Made by a program: the position numbers and the translations under genes
The notes under the pieces: model-generated
What the model was told of the DNA's origin: nothing
Seen by the model: only the letters and a program-made list of their open reading frames with translations
Databases searched by the model: none
NCBI RefSeq assembly: GCF_900074915.1
Contig: NZ_LT222319.1
Location: 4,125,001-4,189,000, forward strand
Source of the DNA: Pseudomonas cerasi
GTDB taxonomy: Bacteria > Pseudomonadota > Gammaproteobacteria > Pseudomonadales > Pseudomonadaceae
DNA: 64,000 bases
Direction of reading: 5' to 3'
Shown: positions 8,743-19,239 of the stretch, one piece after another
Layout: each line of letters begins with the position of its first letter
Position numbering within the stretch: the first letter of the stretch is position 1

Positions 8743-9721
8743 CACGGGTGTGGGCGACTTTTTTGCAAGCGGGCCAGCGTAACGATCCGTTGCCGATGGT
8801 AGCTTATGGCCATGAATCGCTTTTCTGCAAACACGTGGGAACAACTGACTAAGGGCAATCCGCGCAAAAGTTTGACCGATTGCAGCGCCGTACCCTTACA
8901 GCGCGGCTTGACGCGAGACGGCATGATGAGTTTGCCAGGATTTGATGGACACCCGTCGTGAGTCCTAAGGCTCGTCCAGAGGTGTCCATCAAATCCGGCA
9001 AGCTCAATCCACCTGATAACGAGATGAGCATTGCCACGCCCTGTTTCGGCGACCCGGCCTAGGACGTTTGCACGTTTGTTGAACGCCCACGCTGCGGTGC
9101 CGGATGTTGCCGAAAGCGGCGCTCTGAGCTCCCGCCAGACGCCATCAGCACCGATTGGAACGGTCGACACGGCACAAGAAATCATAGGTAAGAGCGCTGC
9201 TTTTTCGCTCGGCATGGCGGCGCGCGCCCCCTTAGCCGGGCTGGGTAAAGACGCTTCGCCGGTCATTGAAGGTAATGCCACATTGCGAAGCAACTATTTG
9301 GACAGATCCGAGGGATTCTTGCTGGCGGCACCGGCTTCCTAAACCAGCGCAGCGTTCTGCTGGGTTATGTCGTCCACCGGAAGCGACATTCAAAAGAACC
9401 GTATCGGTAGTCGCTGCGGCACGACGGGCGATTGTTAACTGTTACTTGAAGACTTCATCCCATCTCTCGATTCTGCCTAGCCATCCACCGACGCATTATT
9501 CGGCCCTAGCTGGCATCAAATTCACGGACGCAGTATGCTTTTGCAAGGGCGAAATGCGTTATTTCTGCGCCTCTTTTTACGCCGCGCGAATGGTTTACGC
9601 GAGAAATCGCTCATACGTTACTACCGCGATTCCGAGGCGTTTCTCAGGGACATGCCGCAAATAGCAGGTCGCTCTTAGTGGAAAAAACGGTCACTTTCTT
9701 TAGTGCGGGTTGGATGGAACT
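8743..9721 (+). other. Gene-poor interval between GH5 and GNAT genes
   Basis: About 970 bases lack a recognisable gene. Frames of about 100 codons exist on the plus strand (9031-9342, 9266-9664), and a 243-codon reverse frame overlaps the GH5 3' end. None shows a family motif or a clear ribosome-binding site. The only definite structure is the inverted repeat at 8938-8996. The stretch may be mobile-element debris. Confidence 0.5.
8938..8996. repeat. Perfect 16-bp inverted repeat
   Basis: GGATTTGATGGACACC at 8938-8953 is perfectly complementary to 8981-8996, separated by 27 bases; TTGCC-like flanks extend the match imperfectly. Arms of this kind resemble IS termini brought close together, or a strong cruciform. 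No T tract follows, so a simple terminator is less likely. Confidence 0.7.
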
Positions 9722-10207
9722 ATGCAGATCAGGCCAGTCCGAAAGTCAGATGCGACGGCGTTGGCATTGCTTCTGAATGAAATTATCTCACGTGGTGGCA
9801 CGACTGCTTTCGAGACACACTTCACACCCGTCCAACTGGCCGACACGTTGCTGATTGGGCCCAACGTCTTCTGTTGTTTCGTCGCACAGGGCGAAGACGG
9901 CATTTTGCAAGGCTTCCAGACCATTATGAGGACTCCGTTTTTGCCAGCTGATGTTGGCGATGTATCTACGTTTGCTCGGGTCGATAGCACGCAGCGAGGC
10001 GTGGGAACACTCCTTTTCGAGAGAACTTCTCATGAAGTTAGGAAGCAGGGACTAGTATCGATAAATGCAACCATCCGAGCTGACAATGCGGGTGGGCTTG
10101 CTTTCTACACTCGCCTCGGTTTCGTGGATCACAGCCTTATTCCCTCCGTCCCCTTGAACGACGGAACTCCTGTGAACCGAATCAGCAAACGCTACCGGCT
10201 GCGCTGA
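9722..10207 (+). CDS. GNAT-family N-acetyltransferase
   Basis: The product is about 161 residues from the ATG at 9722 (a TTG at 9710 would add four). MQIRPVRKSDATALALLLNE is a typical GNAT beginning. The acetyl-CoA-binding motif A is present as VDSTQRGVGTLLFERTSHEV (the usual R/QxxGxG/A pattern), followed by INATIRADNAGGLAFYTRLGF, the motif B helix. Such enzymes transfer acetyl from acetyl-CoA to an amine, for example in phosphinothricin- or amino-acid-type acetyltransferases. The substrate cannot be read from sequence. It stands alone between a gene-poor stretch and an IS remnant, which suggests a passenger gene of the accessory region. It appears intact. Confidence 0.8.
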   Translation: MQIRPVRKSDATALALLLNEIISRGGTTAFETHFTPVQLADTLLIGPNVFCCFVAQGEDGILQGFQTIMRTPFLPADVGDVSTFARVDSTQRGVGTLLFERTSHEVRKQGLVSINATIRADNAGGLAFYTRLGFVDHSLIPSVPLNDGTPVNRISKRYRLR

Positions 10208-10409
10208 CTCGACGTTCGCAAATTCGGCCGACAGCAAAGTTGTCGGCCGGGCGGCCTCCGTCAGCGCTACGGTGAATCGCCCGCGCTTGTCCAGCGGCGC
10301 GCCCGAACCAATAACGCGAATATTTCGCTGTTAGTTCAGATTAGGGAAACCCTGAAAAAGCCTCGTTGAGTTGGCAAAATACCGTCATGCCAACCGCTGA
10401 GCTTTTCCG

Positions 10410-11129
10410 ATGAATCAAATGACCTTCGCCGACGCCGAGTACGCCGGTAAACGCCAGCAGACTCGCAAGGAGTTGTTCCTGATCGAGATGGATCAGGTGG
10501 TTCCGTGGGCTGGCCTGATTGCATTGATCGACCCCATTATCCAAAAAGCGAAGGCGGTTGCCCGTCCTACCCGTTGATGTCGATGCTGCGGATTCACTTG
10601 ATGCAAAACTGGTTTGGCTACAGCGACCCGGCGATGGAAGAGGCTTTGTACGAGACCACGATTCTTCGCCATTTTTCGGGTTTGAATCTGCAGTGCATTC
10701 GGGACGAAACCATCCTCAACTTCCGGCGCCTGCTGGAAAAAAATGAACTGGCCGGCGGAATTCTGGCCGTGATCAATGGTTATTTGGGCGACCGTGGCCT
10801 TTCGTTGCGCCAAGGCACCATCGTGGATGCCACGCTGATCAGGTCACCCTGTTCTCTGGCAAGTCGCGGCGCGACGAAGCACTTACAAGAAATACGGCAA
10901 GCGCAGCCTTCTTTACAGGGTCATCCGCAAGATCGAGAAGGTCAAGGCGCAGACGCGAGCGAATGTCGAACATCCATTCCGGGTGATCGAGCGGCAGTTT
11001 GGTAACAACAAGGTGCGCTTCCGTGTCTTGGCAAAAAATACAGCACAGATAGTGACATTGGTTGCGCTATCGAATCTTTGGATGGCCCGCAGACATTTAC
11101 TGAGAAGCGCAGGAGAGGTGCGCCTGTGA
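10410..11129 (+). pseudogene. IS5-group transposase remnant with internal deletion
   Basis: Reading starts MNQMTFADAEYAGKRQQTRK and runs to QVVPWAGLIALID before a frameshift. The next frame gives MLRIHLMQNWFGYSDPAMEE, NELAGGILAVINGYLGDRGL and GTIVDATLI. The sequence then jumps to a different frame encoding the C-terminal YKKYGKRSLLYRVIRKIEK, VEHPFRVIERQFG and a final GEVRL. The segment between TLI and the C-terminus, which contains most of the DDE domain, is missing. This belongs to the same group as the fragment at 19.2-19.8 kb. It is inactive. Confidence 0.75.
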
Positions 11130-11254
11130 TACACAAAATGCCTGCTACGGGAGGCTGACTTTGTGAGTATTTCAAGCTTACTTCGCCCCTGCCGCTATCC
11201 TCTTCAAGGAAACGACGTTCCTAACTCCCTTTGACCTCCTAATGAGTAATCCCT

Positions 11255-12895
11255 ATGTCTTGGCTGAGAAGTCTGAAGCTGAAATTCAAGCTACTAACTG
11301 CATTTGGTCTATGCGCGTTGATCACCGTTGTTGTGGCAGTACTGGGTCAGTCCGGCATCGCCAAGCTGTATGGCCAACTGCAAGATACTGTGACCAACAA
11401 CCTGGTATCGATCCAGAAAACCGACGCAATAAACGCAAACGCCATTGCCACCAACCGTGACTTTTTCAAGGCCATTGTGCTCACAGCTGAGAACGCCAGC
11501 GCTGACGATATCAACGCCGTTATCCAGTCCTACCGCGATAATCAGTCCGAGGTTCAGGCTGCATTCAAAACTTACCGTGCCACCCCGCTAGAGGCAGACG
11601 AACGGGCTGCGGGCGACGATTTCGAACGTGACTGGCCGGCCTACATTGCTGCTGTGGATTTGGGTTTCGCTGCGCTAAAAAGTGGCGATATCGAACAGGC
11701 TCGAAGGCTCGCTATAAACAGCGTTACACCGGCTTACCTCAAAGTCATTGCTGAGATCAAGATCATGATCGAGTCCAACACTCGCCAGGCTCTCGATGTC
11801 GCGAAAGCAGGCGAAAGCACTAACAACCAAGTGACTTGGGTGCTGATCGTGGGCTGCCTGATCGCCATGCTGTGTGCCGGCGTGCTTGGAATGATCGTCA
11901 CTCGCATGATTACCCGTCCGATTTACCTATCGGTCGAAGGTGCAGACCGCGTAGCTAAAGGCGATCTGACCAAGGCCATCGAGGTTCGGGGCACCGATGA
12001 AACTGGTCAGTTGTTGCAGTCTCTGTCCGTTATGCAAATCAACCTCAAAGGCACCGTGCAGCAAATTGCCGACGCCTCGAACCAACTGGCTTCCGCAGCT
12101 GAAGAATTGACTGCGGTTACAGAGGACAGCACGCGCGGACTAGTGCGACAAAACGACGAAATCCAACAAGCTGCCACTGCGGTCAACGAGATGACGGCTG
12201 CAGTGGAAGAAGTGGCGCGCAACGCAGCCAGCACCTCTCAGATCTCCAGCCAGACTGCTGAAGACGCATTGAAAGGGCAGAAGCAGGTACAGCAGGCTGT
12301 GACGGCTATCAATACTGTGACAGAGGAGATCACAGATTCCACACAACGTGTCGAGGCATTGGCCGGACAGATCCACGACATCACTAAGGTATTGGACGTC
12401 ATCCGTGGTATCGCTGAGCAGACCAATCTGCTTGCTCTTAATGCTGCGATTGAGGCCGCACGTGCTGGTGAGCAAGGTCGTGGTTTTGCTGTAGTGGCCG
12501 ACGAAGTACGTGCTTTGGCACACCGTACCCAGACATCCACTGGCGAGATCGAGGCTATGATTAGCAGGGTTCGTGGCGGTGCTGACGATGCGGTGCAGGC
12601 GATGGGGAAAAGTCAAAACCTCGTGCGCGGCACTAAATTACTTGCTACTGAAGCCGGCCTGGCACTAGAGCGGATCAGTAAAGGCGTCAGCCAGATCAAT
12701 GAGCAAAACCTGGTGATAGCAAGCGCAGCGGAGGAGCAGGCTCAAGTAGCACGAGAGGTGGATCGCAACCTAGTTAACATTCAGGATCTATCGACGCAAA
12801 CGGCGGCGGGTGCTAACCAAACCAGCGCTTCTAGTCACGAGCTATCGCAGTTAGCAATTTCGTTTAATACACTGGTAGGGCAATTCCGATTGTAG
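11255..12895 (+). CDS. Methyl-accepting chemotaxis protein
   Basis: This 546-residue inner-membrane chemoreceptor has a first transmembrane helix at residues ~11-30. A periplasmic four-helix-bundle sensor of about 160 residues follows, then a second transmembrane helix around 193-214 (WVLIVGCLIAMLCAGVLGM). A HAMP domain contains RPIYLSVEGADRVAKGDL. The cytoplasmic signalling hairpin carries the conserved tip EQTNLLALNAAIEAARAGEQ, where CheA and CheW bind. The C-terminus ends FNTLVGQFRL with no CheR-tethering pentapeptide. The ligand is unknown. It is a stand-alone gene between IS5 and IS3 remnants, suggesting horizontal acquisition or island residence. It is complete, in contrast to the collapsed receptor at 1.7-1.95 kb. 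Confidence 0.9.
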   Translation: MSWLRSLKLKFKLLTAFGLCALITVVVAVLGQSGIAKLYGQLQDTVTNNLVSIQKTDAINANAIATNRDFFKAIVLTAENASADDINAVIQSYRDNQSEVQAAFKTYRATPLEADERAAGDDFERDWPAYIAAVDLGFAALKSGDIEQARRLAINSVTPAYLKVIAEIKIMIESNTRQALDVAKAGESTNNQVTWVLIVGCLIAMLCAGVLGMIVTRMITRPIYLSVEGADRVAKGDLTKAIEVRGTDETGQLLQSLSVMQINLKGTVQQIADASNQLASAAEELTAVTEDSTRGLVRQNDEIQQAATAVNEMTAAVEEVARNAASTSQISSQTAEDALKGQKQVQQAVTAINTVTEEITDSTQRVEALAGQIHDITKVLDVIRGIAEQTNLLALNAAIEAARAGEQGRGFAVVADEVRALAHRTQTSTGEIEAMISRVRGGADDAVQAMGKSQNLVRGTKLLATEAGLALERISKGVSQINEQNLVIASAAEEQAQVAREVDRNLVNIQDLSTQTAAGANQTSASSHELSQLAISFNTLVGQFRL

Positions 12896-12900
12896 GTCAG

Positions 12901-12922
12901 CACAATACAAGTTTGTATTGTG
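12901..12922. terminator. Perfect AT-rich hairpin just after the chemoreceptor stop
   Basis: Arms CACAATACAA (12901-12910) and TTGTATTGTG (12913-12922) are perfectly complementary around a 2-base gap, six bases past the chemoreceptor stop. There is no U tract, so termination is uncertain; it could also be an IS end structure. Confidence 0.45.
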
Positions 12923-12924
12923 TC

Positions 12925-13925
12925 CGCTAAAAATGATCTGACTCAGAAATGTTGAACGACTTCTACCTTTTCGTAGCCCTAGCCCTGTACTTGACAGGGC
13001 TGAGCCGCCAAGTGTCAGCCTTATCCGAGGGTGGTGGTAATAATGGATGTAATCCGTTAGCTCAGCCTCAAGCTCGTGGATATCGGAGAATTTTTGCAGG
13101 TAAAAAGCTCTGCTTTCACCGTCTCGAAAAGCTTTCAACTACTGCGTTGTCATAGCAATTTCCTTTCCGTGACATGCTTGGCAGCACGCAGTGGTCGCTC
13201 AACATACGCCGGTAGACTGGCATGCGTTATTGCCATCCTGGATCGTAATGCAATATTGGTGTTTCGCCTGGTTCTATCCTTTCAAGCGCCCGGCCGAGCA
13301 CTTTTCCGACCATATCAAAAAGGGGCCTGCGCGCGGTCTGAACAGCAACAACCTCACCGTTGAATAGATCGAGAACTGGCGAGAGGTATAGCTTTTTTCC
13401 ACCCACATTAAACTCGGTTACGTCAATGACCCACTTCTCATTGGCTGAGTGGCGATAACGTCTCGTGCCAGTATATTCGGCGCAACCATGCCGTCTTCGC
13501 TCCGGTAGGATCGGTATTTTTTGAGCCTCACCAAGCTTTTCAGCTCAAGCTCACCCATAATCCGTTGCACCTTATTAGGGCTAACCTGATAACGGCCTGC
13601 CTCACCGCTATCGCAACGCGCCCATACTCGTATCCGCCTCGATGCGCGTCGAAAAAGGTGCGAATTTCGGATTTCGGCGAGGCGTACTTGTCAGCGACAC
13701 GTTGAGTATTTAGTTGGAAGTAAAAGGGCTTTCTAGCAAGGCCCGCGAATTTCGGCAGCTTCTTCAGTGCGTACTGGTGCGTTAGCTCATTCACGATTTC
13801 GGCTTGCTTTGCCGCACTAATCGCTGCTTCGAGTGAACCAAGGCTTCAAGCTTTTTTAAGTAATTATTCTCCATGCGCAGTTGCTCAAGCTTAGTTATGA
13901 GATCGTCATGGCTGCGTTGTCGACT
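12925..13925 (-). pseudogene. IS3-family (IS150-like) transposase remnant
   Basis: The reverse strand holds scattered transposase pieces in several frames. From the right these are a short orfA end (MENNYLKKLEALVHSKQR near 13.85 kb), an orfB start (NELTHQYALKKLPKFAGLAR, then DKYASPKSEIRTFFDAHRGG), central pieces such as KWVIDVTEFNVGGKKLYLSP, and the C-terminal DIHELEAELTDYIHYYHHPR. Order and content match IS150-group transposases, but frameshifts and stops separate the pieces. The element is non-functional, and its right side is cut near a resolvase fragment. Confidence 0.7.
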
Positions 13926-14079
13926 GGTGCGTCAGCGTCAGACGTAGGTGGGCGGCTCGGCATCTTGGTCTTTCGAACGACGGCTCGCGCGTGCACAACG
14001 CAGCCACTCCTCCCTCATCATACCGACGTTCCCAATCACCAATAATGCGGATCTCCGGATATTGAATAGCGCCGCAACG

Positions 14080-14388
14080 GGGATGCGGCGAAAATCTTGG
14101 ACTACCAGACGGAAAATCTTCATCCGCTCCATACTTAAGCCGCGCTTGGCCAGCTTTTGCATCAGGCGGCGCAGGTCATCCAGATTGCGGGCCAAGCAAT
14201 TCATGCTGTGCACCACAATGGTGTCACCCTCACGGACGAAGCTGAGTATGGCCTCCAATTGCGGACGCTGGGTGTGCTTGCCAGATGCCTTGTGGATGAG
14301 CAGTTTGTTCACCTCAGCATGCGCCAGCCGGCGGGTTCTGGTCATAGCTGCTGACCCGGACATAACCGATAAGTTGTCCCTGCAAGGC
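14080..14388 (-). pseudogene. Tn3-type serine resolvase fragment
   Basis: Reverse-strand reading gives GQLIGYVRVSSYDQNP, containing the YxRVS nucleophile motif of serine recombinases. After a frameshift the sequence continues LAHAEVNKLLIHKASGKHTQ, RPQLEAILSFVREGDTIVVH and LARNLDDLRRLMQKLAKRG. The DNA-binding C-terminus is replaced by unrelated sequence. Residues normally reading SMDRLAR are SMNCLAR. It is a broken remnant of a Tn3-family transposon. Confidence 0.7.
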
Positions 14389-14533
14389 GCCTCCCTAGGC
14401 CCTGATCTGACCACGAGCTCTTGTTACATCTACGTACTATGATTGAAACAATATTTCTTTAGCATGCCTCCCCTCTGCTTAGCGGCCAAGTGATATCGCT
14501 GGCCTGTGTCTAATTTTCGGTAAGGGGGAAGGG

Positions 14534-17500
14534 ATGTTTATCACATCAAAATTAAGCATGCGTAAACCAATTTCTGCGGCTTCGTTACAATTGCATTCAC
14601 GCTTAATGAATACGCGCTCCTATTCGTCTTTTCGCACCAAACGCGTAACTAGCTTTATTTCCCCACCCGCGCCCTGGAGCATGTTGACATTGGCTATTCT
14701 TTACACGATTACACCAGGCTCGGCGAAAGGCGAAACAGCTCGTGATTTTACGACCAGCCTTGTTAACCAGTACAACGCTCTACGACAACAAAACCCGAAT
14801 CTTCAACAGCAAAATCTCGACATGGTCAAAAGGATTATGGCTGACGCGTCTGCTGACCGGCGCGATTTAGCTGTCAACGACAACACAAATTACGCGATGG
14901 GCTCGATGATGGATCGGGCGCGTGGCGCCTTGAGTTTGGGGGGGGCTGGGTCCTATCAATGGAGAAAACGCCAACCCGTTCATGAACCAAGGCGATGCTT
15001 CGCCTGGGAAGTTACATGAATACGGTAAAAGTATTTCAAACTCGATCCGGCCATGTGCGTCCGCATTGGCTGGACACGTCACGCCGTTGTTCGACTGTTC
15101 GAGCAGCAGCTCTTATCCCAGTGGGCATACGGCCAAGAGTACCGGCGCTTCGCTGTTGACGGCATATTTGTTCCCCGAGCGGTACCAAGCGTTCATCGTC
15201 CGCGGCCAGGAATATGCGCAAAGCCGCGTCATCGCGGGTCAACACTATACGCTCGATGTGATGGCGTCACGAGCCATGGCATATAAAGCGGTGGCCGACC
15301 TGCTTGCCGCGCAAGTGCCGGACCCTAACAGTTGGCTTAACACGAATGCGGAGGCGTCGAATGTTCGCCAAGCCGCTATCAATGGATGCAATGGAAAATC
15401 GACAATGGAGTGCGCCCACTCGTCAAATGGGCCTGGGCTCTATGATAACTATGCCCAGCAGAAAGCCTTCTACAACTTTACCAAATACTATTATTGGTCG
15501 CCGATTGGGCCGACAGATAAACCCATGGTGGCGCCTGAAAACTCCGACTATTTGATCACCACCCGGTTTCCCTACCTCAATAAAAATCAACTGCTGGACA
15601 TCATTCGTACTACAGCCGACTCGTCGGGCCAAGTACTGGACGACCCCTGGAGCCGGATCAACTTGTTTGCAGCCGCTGACGGTTATGGCGCTTTCGACAA
15701 GGATGTCACGGTGACGATGGACGCGAGCCGCGTACAAAACCAAACGGTACCCGGAGCGGGATACTTCGCCAACGATACGTGGCGCAACGATATTTCCGGC
15801 CCTGGCAAACTCACGAAAGACGGCACGGGAAGCTTAACACTGACCGGTCGTAATACGTTCGGAGGCCTTGACCTGAAAGCTGGCACACTCGCACTCACCG
15901 GTGGAAACACTCTGGGCGGCCCAGTGGTTGCTGAAGGTGGCGTGCTGGCAGTCCTCGGGAGTGAGCTGGCATCGGCCACCGACGTCACAGTTGGCCGTGC
16001 CGCTACCCTTCAACTTGAGGGCGCCAGGCTATCCGCCGGCCGGCACCTGGATATCCAGGGCAACACTCAATTGGTTGGTTCAGCGCAAATCGATGTCAAC
16101 GCGCAGGGCACGGGTACGATTTCAGGCCAAATCAACGGAGCGGGCGGCCTGATCAAGACCGGCGCTGGCCGGCTGGACCTGACTGGTAACAACACCTACA
16201 CCGGCAATACCCACGTCAATTCCGGCACCCTTGGCCTAGGTAACTCGAACAGTGTCGGCACTGGCACCCTGGAACTGGCCAACGGCACTACCCTAGCCTA
16301 CGCAGAGGGTATTCGTCTGCTCAACCCCTTGCTGCTTGATGGCCTCGTCACTTTGCGGGTGGATAACGGCCAGGCCGTACAGGCTGGAGACATCGGCGGG
16401 AATGGCACGTTCACGCTCGCCGGCAGCGGCCGCCTCGGCATTGAGGGCGATCTGTCCCACTTCAGCGGCCTGACCCGCATCAGTCAGGGTACCGTCACCG
16501 CAAGCGCCGCGCTGGGAGGCACGGTCAGCGTCGACCAGGGCGGCACCTTCATCGCTAATGGCCCCACCACCGCCACCGTGACCGTGGGCGAGCGCGGTAC
16601 ACTCAAGGGCTCGGGCAGCGTCGGCACCACCCAGATCGCCCAAGGCGGCACCGTGGCACCGGGCAACTCGCCAGGCACCTTGCGCGTGCTGGGCAACATC
16701 GGCTTTGCGCCAGGCGCTACTTACGCTTTCGAAACCAACCCGGCGAGCGGCGCCTGGGACCTGATTTCAGTATCGGGCCAGGCGCAACTGCAAGGGGGCA
16801 CCGTGGCCCACGTCGGACTTGCCGGCCAATATGCCCCTTTCACCCCCTATACCATCCTAACTGCCGCTGGCGGCGTGTTCGGACACTTCGACGGAGCCAG
16901 TTCTGTTTATACCTTTCTCACTCCCCACCTGGGCTACGACGCCAATAACGTCACATTGACCTTGGTGCGCAACGATGTGCGCTTCGCCTCCGTGGCCCAC
17001 ACGGGCAATCAGGCCGCTGTGGCCGGCGCGCTCGATCGCACCTTCGTCAACCCGCTGACTAGTACGCAAAGCGCGCTGTACAGCAACCTGGTGACTTACG
17101 ACTCCACCCAAGCCCGCACAGCCTTGAGCACTCTGGCTGGCGTCTTCCACGCCTCCTTGCAGACAGCCCAGATCGAAAACAGCCAACCGGTGCGCGACGC
17201 CGCGCTGGGCGCACTGCGCGACCCGGCTGAGCTTGCTAAGCCTGGCGTGCGCGGTTGGGTGCGCCCTTACCATGGCAATGGAACCTTCGGCGGCAGCGAC
17301 CAAGCCTCCGGTATCGGCGCGAACACCACCGGCCTGCTGGCCGGGGCCGACATCGGCGTGGGAACGGATACGCGCCTAGGCGCTTACCTGGGTACCAGCC
17401 ACGACAGCTTCAGCGCTTCCAGCACCACGGGCTCGGCCAATGCCGATACCGTACACGCGGGCCTTTACGCGGGGCACCAAGCGGGAGCATTGGTAATACG

Positions 17501-18071
17501 CGCCGGCGTCGGCTACAGCTGGGCAGACCTAGACACCCGGCGCACCATCGCCCTTCCGGGCCTCAGCGAGGGCGAACGTGCCAGCTATCACGTTGGTACC
17601 CTACAGGCCTTCGGCGAAGTGGGTTCTCAATTGAAGGCGGGGCATTACTCGGCAGAGCCTTTCGCTGGTCTGACTTGGGTTAATTTAAACACTCAGAGCT
17701 TCGATGAAAAAGGCGGCGAGGCCGCGCTGAGCGGGGACCGTCGTCGCCAAGATGCGAGCTTCTCGACTTTGGGCCTGCGTAACCGCCTGGCTGCCCCGTT
17801 CGACCAGACGTGGCTGCACCCTGAGCTGGATTTTGGGTGGCAACATACGTTGAGCGGTCGCCAGTCGCACCGAGGTCTGGCGATAGGTACCAGTGAAGCC
17901 TCGTACACTATCAAGGGAGTGGATCTGCCCCAGGATGTAGGGCTCGTCAGGGCTATGCTAGGCGCCGATTTAACCCGAGACACTCGTCTGTCACTGAGTT
18001 ATAGCGGCCAATTCGGCGACCAGGACCGCCATCAAAATCAGGCCGATCTGCAACTACAGGTGTCTTTTTGA
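14534..18071 (+). CDS. Class A acid phosphatase-autotransporter fusion, split by a G8 tract
   Basis: Two overlapping frames, 14534-15019 and ~14946-18071, make one gene interrupted at eight consecutive G's (14938-14945). With seven G's the frame would continue LSLGGLGPINGENANPFMNQ and give about 1,179 residues. The first part has a long signal-peptide-like N-terminus (hydrophobic LTLAILYTITPG). The second has all three class A acid phosphatase motifs: KSISNSIRP (KX6RP), YPSGH, and SRVIAGQHYTLDV (SRX5HX3D). Autotransporter-associated strand repeats such as LTGNNTYTGNTHVNSGTL follow, then a ~280-residue outer-membrane beta-barrel ending LQLQVSF. It should display a phosphomonoesterase at the cell surface. 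As written it is OFF, because the phosphatase frame has no signal peptide. Phase variation, decay and sequencing error are all possible. Confidence 0.8.
14938..14945 (+). repeat. Homopolymeric G8 tract inside the phosphatase autotransporter
   Basis: Eight G's lie within the coding region. Loss of one restores the full-length frame. Poly-G runs of this length are classic slipped-strand mispairing sites in surface-protein genes. Confidence 0.85.
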
Positions 18072-18178
18072 AGAGCAACTGTTGGCACTATTGAAAATGC
18101 CTATGTAGTATTTTCGCATAACGATGGAACAAAACGTTGATACCTATGACTTCTTGATAACAACAACGGAGAACCGGC

Positions 18179-19006
18179 ATGGAACACAGTTCAGTCAGTT
18201 TTATTGATGCAAGCGCAGGCCGCCTGGCCGTGCATGAGTGGACATATGGCCAACCAAAATTTCTAGCGCTGCTGGTACATGGATATGGTGAGCATCTCGG
18301 ACGTTACGATTACGTTGCGCAGCGCCTGACCGCTCGCGGTGCTCGGGTGTTTGGGCCTGACCACCAAGGGCATGGGCAGTCGGACGGTGAACGTGCACTG
18401 ATCACCGACTACGCCGCAGTTATCGATGATCTGCATCTAGTGACTCAGGCGATGATGCGTCGATACCCAGATTTGCCATTGATTGTGATCGGTCACTCAA
18501 TGGGCGGGCTCATTGCCACACACTATGCTCAACTGCATGGTGACATGCTCGCCGCGCTAGTGTTGTCGGGCCCGCTGCTAGGCAAGAAGACCACTATTAC
18601 CAGTCTTTTAGACTTGCCTGAGATACCTAACACACCATTGGATGTCCGTACCTTGTCCCGGGACCCTGACGTTGGCAGGCTGTACACTGACGATCAGTTG
18701 ATCTGGCATGGACCGTTCAAGCGCAGCACGCTGCTAGCCATGCGGGAGGTGCTACATATAATACACAGTGGGCCCACGCTTGGCGATTTGCCCACCCTAT
18801 GGTTGCACGGCGGTGCAGATGACTTGGTTAAGCTGGAGGAGTCTCGAATCACCTTGGATGTGATTCGTGGCCAACACTTCGACTCGCACATCTATCCGGG
18901 TGCACGTCACGAGATTTTCAACGAGATTAACCGGGATGCGATTTTCGACCAAGTGCTGGCTTTTATCGAGACAGCGCTGAGTTTGCCCAGCCACCGATTA
19001 AACTGA
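18179..19006 (+). CDS. Alpha/beta hydrolase, monoacylglycerol-lipase-like
   Basis: This 275-residue cytosolic-type protein has no signal peptide. It has the oxyanion turn LLVHGYGEHLGRYDYVAQRL, the nucleophile elbow GHSMGG (Ser ~116), the acidic residue in LHGGADDLV and the catalytic His in GARHEIFNE. HGYGEHXGRY and PDHQGHGQSDG are characteristic of the lysophospholipase/monoglyceride lipase (Hydrolase_4) branch. It likely hydrolyses monoacylglycerols or lysophospholipids. It lies about 105 bases after the phosphatase autotransporter on the same strand. AACGGAGAA near 18165 serves as its ribosome-binding site, so it may have its own promoter. It appears intact. Confidence 0.85.
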   Translation: MEHSSVSFIDASAGRLAVHEWTYGQPKFLALLVHGYGEHLGRYDYVAQRLTARGARVFGPDHQGHGQSDGERALITDYAAVIDDLHLVTQAMMRRYPDLPLIVIGHSMGGLIATHYAQLHGDMLAALVLSGPLLGKKTTITSLLDLPEIPNTPLDVRTLSRDPDVGRLYTDDQLIWHGPFKRSTLLAMREVLHIIHSGPTLGDLPTLWLHGGADDLVKLEESRITLDVIRGQHFDSHIYPGARHEIFNEINRDAIFDQVLAFIETALSLPSHRLN

Positions 19007-19117
19007 GCTTATTGTACCATGGATAGGAATGCTGTTCGTAGCTAGCGTACCTGCGGTTTAAGGCTGGTTGTCGTATCCTCGTTTTTTTAAAGAATTTTGG
19101 CAGTGGCAAGAGTATCG

Positions 19118-19219
19118 TCATGGATCTCGAGCAGTCAGCTCCTTCAGCTGTGCTACTGCTTGCGCGCGAGCTTCTTCGGCTTTATCGCTCTCGCGATCAA
19201 CCAGTATCTGCTGAGTCAT
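19118..19219 (-). CDS. 33-residue hypothetical fragment
   Basis: A short frame reading MTQQILVDRESDKAEEARAQ and ending AQLKELTARDP follows immediately after the end of the IS5-group fragment on the same strand. It is charged and probably helical, with no signal or membrane segment. I do not recognise it. It may be the tail of a host gene into which the IS inserted, rather than a gene in its own right. Confidence 0.25.
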   Translation of the reverse strand: MTQQILVDRESDKAEEARAQAVAQLKELTARDP

Positions 19220-19239
19220 TTCAGTAGCAAGAAGCAGGA

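Noticed and set aside
8562..9293. Minus-strand 243-codon ORF
   Set aside because: It overlaps the GH5 3' end in antisense and has no family motif or start signal; kept only as a comment in the gene-poor interval.
14982..18071. Treating the 1,029-codon frame as an independent gene from its first Met
   Set aside because: It would lack a signal peptide although it carries an outer-membrane barrel. The upstream frame supplies the signal, so they are one gene split at the G8 tract.
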